Shown: positions 24,112-31,061 of the stretch, in pieces
How the letters are laid out: every line of letters begins with the position of its first letter
Numbering within the stretch: position 1 is the stretch's first letter
From: an uncultured Clostridia bacterium
GTDB lineage: Bacteria; Bacillota; Clostridia; Oscillospirales; Oscillospiraceae
DNA length: 37,946 bases
NCBI GenBank assembly: GCA_947383645.1
Contig: CANDEH010000007.1
Coordinates: forward strand, 1 to 37,946
Direction: 5' to 3'
The notes under the pieces: model-generated
Told to the model about the DNA's origin: nothing
The model's input: only the letters and a program-made list of their open reading frames with translations
Databases searched by the model: none
Translations under genes and position numbers: made by a program

Positions 24112-24927
24112 ATGTACGCGAAGAGAGGCGTTTGGCCCAACGGCAAGAACTCCGCTGCGATGATTACCGTAAATCTGGACGCGGAGTATTTTATCAAAAT
24201 ATTCTATCCCGACGCAGACATTGAGGACGGCGACAGCTACCTGATGGGCCGCAACGGGATGCAGTACGGTCTGCCCCGCCTGCTGGGCGTTTTAGACGAC
24301 CACAAGATCAAAGCGACATTTTTCATACCCGCCGACGTGGCGCGCCGCTATCCGGACAGCGTGCGGGAGATCGCGCGCAGGGGACATGAGATCGGCTGCC
24401 ACGGCGACAAGCACGAGAACCTGGCGCACCTCTCCGCCCAGGAGCAGCGCGAAGTGCTCGCCGGGGCAAAGGCGACCCTGAAGGAGATCACAGGGTACGA
24501 CCCGATTGGCTTCCGCATGCCGGAGGGGGAGATCACAGACGAGACCCTCGCCATTGCCAAGTCCGTCGGCTTCCGGTATTCCAGCTCCCTCTCCGACAGC
24601 GATTTTCCCTACGTCCGGGAGCCTGCGGGGCTGCTGGAGCTCCCGGTGGATTGGGCGCTGTATGACCTGCCCTATTTCGCCTTTGTGTTTGATCCCCACG
24701 TGCAGCGCCGCATTACGCCGGCGGATGACGTTCTGGTCAACTGGAAAAAGGAGTTTGAGGGATCCCGCCGCTGGGGAACGCTGTTCAACCTCCAGCTCGA
24801 TCCCCAGGCGATTGGTGAGCGCGGCCGGATCTTTGTTCTGGATGAACTGTTTGACACCATGCAGAAGGAAAATGACGTCTGGTTTGCCACCGGTTCGGAG
24901 GTACTGGCCTACTGCGAGGGCTGCTGA
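24112..24927 (+). CDS. Polysaccharide deacetylase-fold hydrolase (second of tandem pair)
   Basis: The 271-residue cytoplasmic protein shows the same fold: AMITVNLDAEYF with the catalytic Asp, IKATFFIPADVARRYPDSVREIARRGHEIGCHGDKHENLA with the metal-binding His pair, and FRMPEGEITDETL. It is similar in plan to its neighbour but well diverged, as expected for two consecutive steps or two subunits of a hetero-oligomer. The ATG at 24112 lies six bases after GGAGGG inside the end of the previous gene; a TTG six bases earlier is less likely. Chitin or peptidoglycan deacetylation is unlikely because no export signal is present. Confidence 0.87.
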   Translation: MYAKRGVWPNGKNSAAMITVNLDAEYFIKIFYPDADIEDGDSYLMGRNGMQYGLPRLLGVLDDHKIKATFFIPADVARRYPDSVREIARRGHEIGCHGDKHENLAHLSAQEQREVLAGAKATLKEITGYDPIGFRMPEGEITDETLAIAKSVGFRYSSSLSDSDFPYVREPAGLLELPVDWALYDLPYFAFVFDPHVQRRITPADDVLVNWKKEFEGSRRWGTLFNLQLDPQAIGERGRIFVLDELFDTMQKENDVWFATGSEVLAYCEGC

Positions 24928-25069
24928 CAGGGAAAGTCGGCGGCGGGATCTGCCCGGAAGGCTGTACCCGCGGCGGAGGGCGATAAAAGCGCCGCCGTCC
25001 CCGGGCGGGGATACGGGCTGCGGGTACAGACGCCCTTGCGTCTTCAGAACAGAACAGGAGTAAAGGATC

Positions 25070-26392
25070 ATGTCAGAGAGTGTATTGAATGATTATGCGC
25101 AGACCTATGTGAATCTGATCTTAAATAAGACCAGATACGACCCGTGGGATCTGAACTGGTACACGGAGGGGCCCTTCTGGCGCCGGACCTCCATGAAATT
25201 TTCGCGCACCTATAAAATGATCCCCGATTACGAGATCGGGGAGGGGAAGCACGGGAAGTCTCTGCGGGATATCTGCGAGAGCGCCGAGCGTCTGGAGCAC
25301 GATCTTACGGACTATGCCAAAACTGCCTGCGTGGAGGAGGAGAAGCGCGTCGCCTATCTCCGGGAGCACGCCCATCAGCTGGCTGTCCGCACCCGGCTCC
25401 TGCTGGGGGAGAAGATGAACTACGACTCCATGACCCGCGAGCTGTATGATCTGACGGCGCCGGCCTGCGACCACAGCCGGTTCGACCGGCTGCTGGAGGA
25501 CGCGCGCAATGTACTGCCGGGCAGCGGCGACGCCCTGATGCGCATCCGGGACTTCCGCCGGAGCATCCGCATTCCCCGCGAGCATCTGCTTGAGACGGTG
25601 CGGGAGATCGGACAGTTCTTCCATGACGCCTCCCGCGCGCATATGGATATCGCGGAGAACAATATGCCGCGCTTCCGCGTGCGTGAGCTGCCCGGCAGCA
25701 TGCAGTTCCTGTCTGTGCTCTTCGGGTACGATTACGACCGGATCGAGTATGAGCGCAACATCAATCTCAACTATCCATGGGCGGTGGACAACCTGATCGA
25801 GTGCATCGCCCACGAGTGCGAGCCGGGGCATCTGGTCTACTTTGAGAAGCGCACCAAGGCGTTTATTGATACCGGCTGGCCGGAGATGAGCGTTGTCTCC
25901 CAGCACACCTCCTCCAACGCGTTCTCCGAGGGAGCGGCCCGTCAGGCGATCCTGATGTGCTTTGACGACAGTCTGGAGAAGATGTGCGAGTATGAGCGGG
26001 AGACCGTCTTTGATATCGCCGGGATTGACCGGGGTCTTGCCGCTGTGATGCCCTTCTGGTACCGCTTCTGCGAGGCCTCCGGCTACGGAAAGCTGGAGGC
26101 GACGCGCAATATCTGGAACGGCGTCTGGAGCCTGGACAAGGCGGGCGGCTTCCTGGAGAAATACGGCTTCAATGAGCTGGGCAGCGGCGTGCAGACGCTG
26201 GAGGGAATGCCCGACGACGCCGGCCACTTTACGGCCCACGACTACGCGCGTGATGTTGCCCGCGACTTTTTCCGCGCGGCGGCGCCGGATGTGAAGGGGC
26301 AGTGGGCGCTGTATGAGGCGCTCTGCGGCGATGATTTCTCGATGAAGACCATCCTGGATCACTCCTACCGCCTGCAAGAGCCTGCGTTTTGA
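25070..26392 (+). CDS. DUF885-like metallohydrolase, substrate unknown
   Basis: The 440-residue protein is mostly helical and carries HECEPGH (His248-Glu249...His254) followed by FSEGAARQ (Glu287). This resembles the HExxPGH...EG arrangement of DUF885 zinc proteins and, more distantly, M32-type carboxypeptidases. The two His and the downstream Glu would bind zinc, with Glu249 as general base. No signal peptide is visible, so it should act in the cytoplasm. It lies in the middle of the catabolic cluster, 143 bases after the deacetylase pair, and is followed by a TIM-barrel gene 42 bases later. Peptidase, amidase or C-C/C-O bond hydrolase are all possible. The family assignment is moderate. Confidence 0.65.
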   Translation: MSESVLNDYAQTYVNLILNKTRYDPWDLNWYTEGPFWRRTSMKFSRTYKMIPDYEIGEGKHGKSLRDICESAERLEHDLTDYAKTACVEEEKRVAYLREHAHQLAVRTRLLLGEKMNYDSMTRELYDLTAPACDHSRFDRLLEDARNVLPGSGDALMRIRDFRRSIRIPREHLLETVREIGQFFHDASRAHMDIAENNMPRFRVRELPGSMQFLSVLFGYDYDRIEYERNINLNYPWAVDNLIECIAHECEPGHLVYFEKRTKAFIDTGWPEMSVVSQHTSSNAFSEGAARQAILMCFDDSLEKMCEYERETVFDIAGIDRGLAAVMPFWYRFCEASGYGKLEATRNIWNGVWSLDKAGGFLEKYGFNELGSGVQTLEGMPDDAGHFTAHDYARDVARDFFRAAAPDVKGQWALYEALCGDDFSMKTILDHSYRLQEPAF

Positions 26393-26434
26393 CAGACCTG
26401 TCAGGCAGTCCGCTGTTGAAGAAGGAGAGTAGAT

Positions 26435-27355
26435 ATGGCAGAAATCAGGCGGAGGTTTTCCCCCTCCCTTCAGATGATGGATTTTATATCCCCGGATACA
26501 ACGGAGGATTCCGCGGTGGAGATCCTCTCCTGCATAGGCGCGATGAACTACTACCGCACTGTGGAGACCGCCGTGGTGTGCGCACTCGCCCTCTCCGCCC
26601 GCTTCCGCGGGGTGTGCGCGGAGGCGGGCCTGGACTGGATGTGCTGGGCCTCGCCGTTTATCAACGGAGAGGGGCTGAATATCAGCAGCCTTGACCGGGC
26701 GGTGCGGCAGCGCTCCCTTGCGCGGATGAAGGATCTTCTGAAAATGGCTGCGGATGCGGGGGCAAACGCCTTTGCCCTTCTGAGCGGTCCGAAGCCAGAG
26801 AACAGCGGGGACCTGCCGGAGGCGCTGCGCTGGCTGGAGGAGGGGATGCTCCATCTTGCCGGCTGCGCCGCGCACTACCCGCAGTTTCGCCTGCTGATTG
26901 AGCCGCTGGACCGGGACGTCCATAAGCGGGGGACCCTGGGCACCTCCCAGGAGTCCGCCGCGCTGATTCGCAGTATGCGGAAGGTCCACCCGGAGAGCTT
27001 CATCGTCTGGGACAGCGCCCATTTTGCGCTGCAGGAGGGGGACCTGAACGCGTCGCTGCGGGTCTGCGGGGAGGTAATCGGCCATATGCATCTCTGCAAC
27101 GCCGTCCTGCGCCGGAACGATCCCCTGTATGGCGATTATCATATCATGCCCGGTGGGAAAGGGTACCTGAACGAGGATACCGCCGCGCAGATACTGGTGC
27201 AGGCCGCCTCCTGCCTTCCGCATGGCGTATCGGTTGCGGTGGAGGCGAACCTGGAGGCGGACCCATGGCGGGGGGAGGAGGAGACCAGGCGCTTCCTGGA
27301 GCGCGTATATGACCGCGCGGAGGCGCTTGCGGACGGGGCGCCGCAGGGGCGGTAG
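26435..27355 (+). CDS. Sugar phosphate isomerase/epimerase-like TIM barrel (fourth of four)
   Basis: The 306-residue protein is a xylose-isomerase-like TIM barrel with LLIEPLDRDVHKRG, IVWDSAHFALQEGD, HMHLCNAVLRR and VAVEANLEADP at the expected strand ends, giving a Glu/Asp/His/Glu metal set. The segment from HMHLCNAV matches the third barrel (14029-14925) without gaps through P-x-Y-G-D-x-H, marking a subfamily. GAAGGAGAG precedes the ATG. It is followed 22 bases later by a cupin gene, an arrangement compatible with a two-component enzyme. Reaction unknown. Confidence 0.85.
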   Translation: MAEIRRRFSPSLQMMDFISPDTTEDSAVEILSCIGAMNYYRTVETAVVCALALSARFRGVCAEAGLDWMCWASPFINGEGLNISSLDRAVRQRSLARMKDLLKMAADAGANAFALLSGPKPENSGDLPEALRWLEEGMLHLAGCAAHYPQFRLLIEPLDRDVHKRGTLGTSQESAALIRSMRKVHPESFIVWDSAHFALQEGDLNASLRVCGEVIGHMHLCNAVLRRNDPLYGDYHIMPGGKGYLNEDTAAQILVQAASCLPHGVSVAVEANLEADPWRGEEETRRFLERVYDRAEALADGAPQGR

Positions 27356-27377
27356 AAAATGACGAAGAAGAAACCAT

Positions 27378-27785
27378 ATGTATTTTGTCTATGATCCGGC
27401 CCGCGGTATTCCTGTGGATAAGCCCTATCAGCGGGTCATGATGCCCTATATGATGCCGGATACCGCCTCCTGTCCGATTGACTTCTCCGTCCATCTCACA
27501 GAGTGGAGACCCGGTTCTCAGGTGGACGAGCACTGCCATGAGGACGCCCTGGAGGTCATGTACTGCGTCTCCGGCTGCGGGCTCGCCTCTGTGGGCGATC
27601 AGATCTACAAGCTGGAAGAAAATTCCATGATTGCGGCGGCGCCCGGCGAGCTCCACTGCATTAAAAATACCGGCAGCGAGATGCTGCGGTGCCTGTGCAT
27701 CTTTTCCCCGCCCACCACGGCGGAGGACCTGCGCCGCCGCGCAGAGGCCGCCGTAGAGGCCAGCAGGGAGGACTATTCCGACTGA
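27378..27785 (+). CDS. Cupin-domain protein
   Basis: The 135-residue protein is a single cupin. Metal ligands fit the two cupin motifs: GSQVDEHCHEDALEVMYCVSG (His52, His54, Glu59) and PGELHCIKN (His93). Small cupins in catabolic clusters act as sugar isomerases, epimerases, dioxygenases or non-enzymatic ligand sensors. It is the last gene of the cluster, followed after 20 bases by a strong terminator. A partner role for the preceding TIM barrel is possible but unproven. Confidence 0.85.
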   Translation: MYFVYDPARGIPVDKPYQRVMMPYMMPDTASCPIDFSVHLTEWRPGSQVDEHCHEDALEVMYCVSGCGLASVGDQIYKLEENSMIAAAPGELHCIKNTGSEMLRCLCIFSPPTTAEDLRRRAEAAVEASREDYSD

Positions 27786-27805
27786 ACACCCCGGAACTTA
27801 TCCCA

Positions 27806-27843
27806 AGCACCCCGGCCCGATTACAGAATCGGGCCGGGGTGCT
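27806..27843. terminator. Terminator at right border of the catabolic cluster
   Basis: Arms AGCACCCCGGCCCGATT and its near-perfect complement form a 17-bp stem around the loop ACAG, followed by TTTG. It lies between the cupin gene and the convergent YtvI-like gene. Positions 27810-27839 are 27/30 identical to 9521-9550, the hairpin at the left border, in direct orientation. Confidence 0.88.
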
Positions 27844-27860
27844 TTGTCTTTACCGGGCTC

Positions 27861-28907
27861 TCATCGCCAAATCCGCACCGCGCCAAAGTCCTGGAGCTGC
27901 TTGACGAACAGCAGCGCCACCGGCGCAAGCAGCATTCCGCCCACGCCGAGGAGCCGGAATCCCAGATACATGGCCATCAGCGCCGCCAGGGGCGGCAGGC
28001 CCGCCTGCGCCGCCACCAGCCGGGGCTCCAGGAGGTTTCGCACCAGCAGAATCAGGGCGTACAGCGCCAGCAGCGCCGTCCCCCGGGGCACGCTGCCCAG
28101 CAGCAGCTGACAGACGCTCCAGGGCACAAGGACCGTCCCTGTGCCCAGCACCGGCATGGCGTCCACAACGGCCACCAGCACCGCCGTCAGGAGGGCGTAG
28201 TCCACCCCCAGATACCAGAACCCCAGCAGCAGCATGATAAAGGTCACCAGGCACAGAATACTCTCCGCCTTCAGCCACCCCCAGAAGGTGGTGCGCAGAC
28301 ACCCGGCCACCCCCTGAAACCGCTCCCGGGCCTTCGGCGTGATCTGCCGGCGGATAAAGGTCAAAATCTTCGGGTAGGAGACGGTGGTAAAATATACCGC
28401 CATCACCGTGGTGAAGAGGAAGAGCGCAATCTGCGGCAGGCGCTTCATCAGCCCGGAGAGCCAGCCCAGCGCCGCCATGGACAGCTCCCCGGCCAGGGCC
28501 GTTCCCTCCTCCGAAAGCTCCCGGAGGAACCGGTCCAGATACCGCTGCAGTTCCTCCGGACAGGCCCGGCAGAAGCCGTCGTACCGCCGCTCCACCTCGC
28601 TGAGCAGGGCCGGCAGACCCTCCAGCATCTCCGGCAGCCGCTGGAGCAGGGCCATCCCCTCCTCTGTCAGCCGCACCGCCGCCGCCCCCAGACCGATTCC
28701 CAGGGCGGATAGGAACAGCGTGGTCAGCGCCGCGGCGGCAAAGGAGCGGCGGAATCCCAGCCGCCTCTGGCACCAGAGCACACCCGGTTCCAGCAGCACC
28801 GCGAAGGTCAGCGCCAGCAGGAAGGGCAGCAGCGGCAGCAGGAGAAACCGCCCCGCAAGGACAGCTGCCCCTGCTGCAAGGGCAGCGGACAGCCAACGGT
28901 TGTGCAA
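27861..28907 (-). CDS. AI-2E family transporter, YtvI-like
   Basis: The 348-residue membrane protein of the AI-2E exporter/permease superfamily has hydrophobic spans near both ends and the conserved C-terminal region (VDYALLTAVLVAVVDAMPVLGTGTVLVPW and LVRNLLEPRLVA). Length and sequence style resemble the sporulation protein YtvI. The start is uncertain because no ATG is available: a TTG at 28916 lies only one base from GGAGG, while the TTG at 28907 is ten bases from it and is chosen here. It is convergent with the catabolic cluster and divergent from the ACT-domain gene. Confidence 0.8.
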   Translation of the reverse strand: MHNRWLSAALAAGAAVLAGRFLLLPLLPFLLALTFAVLLEPGVLWCQRRLGFRRSFAAAALTTLFLSALGIGLGAAAVRLTEEGMALLQRLPEMLEGLPALLSEVERRYDGFCRACPEELQRYLDRFLRELSEEGTALAGELSMAALGWLSGLMKRLPQIALFLFTTVMAVYFTTVSYPKILTFIRRQITPKARERFQGVAGCLRTTFWGWLKAESILCLVTFIMLLLGFWYLGVDYALLTAVLVAVVDAMPVLGTGTVLVPWSVCQLLLGSVPRGTALLALYALILLVRNLLEPRLVAAQAGLPPLAALMAMYLGFRLLGVGGMLLAPVALLFVKQLQDFGAVRIWR

Positions 28908-28958
28908 TATAGGCAATCCTCCTCTCTGAATTTGTTAAAAACTGTGTCTATTTATCTG

Positions 28959-28987
28959 TTGTAACGGGGAGACACTTGTGCTACACT
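28959..28987 (+). promoter_or_regulatory. Promoter of the ACT-domain gene
   Basis: TTGTAA and TACACT separated by 17 bases, 42 bases upstream of the ATG at 29030. Confidence 0.6.
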
Positions 28988-29029
28988 GGTAGACATCAAA
29001 AACATTTGCCCACAGGAGGTGCACAGCGA

Positions 29030-29470
29030 ATGGGCGGAACAACCAGATTCTATATCGTGGCCGCAGAGGCTCTGCCGGAGGTCTTCATCAAGGTGGCGGA
29101 GGCCAAGCGGATGCTCCAGACCGGCGAGGCGGCCACGGTGGGCGGGGCCACCAGGAGCGTGGGGATCAGCCGCAGCGCGTTCTACAAGTACAAGGACGCG
29201 GTGCAGCCCTTCAACAACATGCAGTCCGGGCGTATCATCACCTTTTACGCCATGCTCAAGGACAATCCCGGGGTGCTGAGCAATATCCTATCTATCTTTG
29301 CCGCATCCGGCGCGAATATTCTGACCATCAACCAGAGTATCCCCACCAATGGCTGCGCCGCGGTGACCATCTCGGCGGAGACCTCGGAGATGGAGAGCAC
29401 CATAGACGACCTGATGGCCCGCGCCTCGTCGTCGGGGGGCGTGGTTAAGTTTGAGATTTTGGCGGGATAA
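29030..29470 (+). CDS. ACT domain-containing protein, UPF0735/PheB-like
   Basis: The 146-residue protein has a short N-terminal helical/HTH-like part (VGISRSAFYKYKDAVQPF, about residues 44-61) and a C-terminal ACT domain (ITFYAMLKDNPGVLSNILSIFAASGANILTINQS). The order and length match the UPF0735 ACT family, called PheB in Bacillus. ACT domains bind amino acids, and the gene precedes homoserine dehydrogenase and aspartate kinase, so a sensing role in aspartate-family or aromatic amino acid metabolism is likely but unproven. AGGAGGT precedes the ATG. A hairpin and the second copy of the modular repeat follow. Confidence 0.87.
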   Translation: MGGTTRFYIVAAEALPEVFIKVAEAKRMLQTGEAATVGGATRSVGISRSAFYKYKDAVQPFNNMQSGRIITFYAMLKDNPGVLSNILSIFAASGANILTINQSIPTNGCAAVTISAETSEMESTIDDLMARASSSGGVVKFEILAG

Positions 29471-29476
29471 AAATTT

Positions 29477-29511
29477 TCGATTGAAACCCGCTTCGCTGGG
29501 CTTTCAATCGA
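29477..29511. terminator. Hairpin after the ACT-domain gene
   Basis: Arms TCGATTGAAA and TTTCAATCGA, extended by CCC/GGG around a GCTTCGCT loop. It directly follows the ACT gene stop; there is no T run after it on the plus strand. Confidence 0.55.
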
Positions 29512-29522
29512 GGGGATTACGT

Positions 29523-29692
29523 CGTCTGAAATGGCATCAGCCATTTCAGACGAGGGGTTTGCGCCCTGCTCCGCGCACTCGCTGACGCTCGCACACTGCG
29601 CAGGGCGAGAAGTATTTTTTCCGAAAACGCGGTTTCCGGAAAAAATGATTTCAGATTTTTTGCGGCTTGCGGGCCGCAAACTCTGCCGAGGG
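29523..29692 (+). repeat. Modular intergenic repeat, copy 2
   Basis: Same module order as the copy at 2437-2607, in inverted orientation: hairpin with 13-base arms (29523-29552), a GC-rich block, the 49-nt core at 29605-29653 (perfectly identical on the opposite strand), a GCGGC/GCCGC dyad and the terminal AAACTCTGCCGAGGG at 29678-29692. In both copies the element starts shortly after the stop of the preceding gene and has the same orientation relative to that gene. It fills most of the 334-base gap between the ACT and hom genes, which has no other visible feature. Confidence 0.85.
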
Positions 29693-29804
29693 CGGATCGG
29701 GCCCTGCGCCGGAGGCGCGGGCGCCCGGGGGTAAGGCTATTCTATTCTGCTATGGGTAAATTTATTGCCGGGTGAGACCGGGTGAGATTGGAAGGAGAAG
29801 AATT

Positions 29805-30986
29805 ATGTTACACATTGCGATTATGGGCTTTGGGACTGTGGGCGCCGGGGTGGCGGAGGTGGTGCGGATGAACGCCGCCTCCATCGCCGAGAAGACCGGC
29901 GAGGAGGTCAACGTCAAGTACATCCTGGACGTGCGGGACTTCCCAGACAGCCCCTATGCCGACAGGATGATTAAGGATTTTGCCATTATTGAGAGCGACC
30001 CCGAGGTGGAGGTGGTGGTGGAGTCCATCGGCGGCGCCCGGGTGGCTCTGGAGTTCACCCGGCGGGCTCTCCAGGCGGGGAAGCACGTGGTTACCTCCAA
30101 CAAGGAGCTGGTGGCCACCCACGGCAAGGAGCTGCTCTCCATCGCCAAGGCCCGCGGCGTCAACTACCTCTTTGAGGCCAGCGTGGGCGGCGGCATCCCC
30201 GTGCTGCGCCCCCTGTTTGAGGACCTGTCCGCCAACCAGATCGAGGAGATCGTGGGCATTCTGAACGGCACCACCAACTACATCCTCACCCGCATGGTGC
30301 GGGGGGGCGTGTCCTTTGCCGACGCGCTGAAGGAGGCTCAGGCCAAGGGCTACGCCGAGGCCGACCCCACCGCCGACGTGGAGGGCATCGACGCCGGGCG
30401 CAAGATCTGCATCCTCTCCGATTTGGCCTGGGGGAAGGAGGTCCTGCCCCAGAGCATCAGCATGGAGGGCATCAGCGCCATCCATCTCCAGGACGTGGAC
30501 ATCGCCGCCAGGGCCGGCTACCGGATTAAGCTCCTGGGTCGGGCCCTGCGCCTTCCTGACGGGCGGCAGACCGCCTATGTGGCCCCCCACCTGGTGCCGG
30601 AGAGCTGCCCTGTCGCCGTGGTGGACGACGTGTTCAACGGCATCATGATCCGGGGCAACGCCGTGGGCGACGTGATGTTCTACGGGCGGGGCGCCGGGGA
30701 CCTGCCCACCGCCTCCGCTGTCATGAGCGACGTGCTGGACGCCGCCGCCCACCGGCAGAGCCGCCGGGACATCGGCTGGAACGAGAGCGCGGAGGTCACT
30801 CCCGCCGGGGAGATTCCCATGAAGTGGTACCTCCGGGGCGGCTTCTCCAGTGAGGACGCCAGGACCCTCTGCGGCGAGGCGGAGGTCCTTGCCAGCGGCG
30901 CGGTGATTACCGGCGCGCTCACCGAGGCCCAGGCCAAGGAGGCCGCGGAGAAGCTGGGCGCCGCCGCCATGCTCCGCGTACTGTAA
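29805..30986 (+). CDS. hom: Homoserine dehydrogenase
   Basis: The 393-residue enzyme reduces aspartate semialdehyde to homoserine with NAD(P)H. It shows the nucleotide-binding start IAIMGFGTVGAGVAEVV, the VVESIGG and HVVTSNKELVATHGKEL segments, and the catalytic region FEASVGGGIPVLRPL...ILNGTTNYILTRM...GYAEADPTADVEGIDAGRK with the conserved Asp/Lys residues. The C-terminal part (after about residue 330) is shorter than the ACT domain of the Bacillus enzyme (about 430 residues in total), so threonine feedback may be weaker or use a separate protein; the ACT gene upstream is a candidate. ATG 29805 follows GAAGGAGAAG. Aspartate kinase follows 75 bases later. Confidence 0.95.
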   Translation: MLHIAIMGFGTVGAGVAEVVRMNAASIAEKTGEEVNVKYILDVRDFPDSPYADRMIKDFAIIESDPEVEVVVESIGGARVALEFTRRALQAGKHVVTSNKELVATHGKELLSIAKARGVNYLFEASVGGGIPVLRPLFEDLSANQIEEIVGILNGTTNYILTRMVRGGVSFADALKEAQAKGYAEADPTADVEGIDAGRKICILSDLAWGKEVLPQSISMEGISAIHLQDVDIAARAGYRIKLLGRALRLPDGRQTAYVAPHLVPESCPVAVVDDVFNGIMIRGNAVGDVMFYGRGAGDLPTASAVMSDVLDAAAHRQSRRDIGWNESAEVTPAGEIPMKWYLRGGFSSEDARTLCGEAEVLASGAVITGALTEAQAKEAAEKLGAAAMLRVL

Positions 30987-31061
30987 CGCGCACCGCGTTT
31001 GGTATTATACTGTAACAGCAGGGTTTCCTGTACCCAGATCAAGGAAAGAAGGTAGTAAAGC

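Noticed and set aside
25121..27223. Minus-strand open frame of 700 codons spanning the metallohydrolase and TIM-barrel genes
   Set aside because: It runs antisense across two recognisable genes and the gap between them; no motif or ribosome binding site supports it.
30987..31061. Lysine riboswitch upstream of lysC
   Set aside because: The gap is only 75 bases, too short for the known lysine aptamer of about 170 bases, and no fitting fold is visible.
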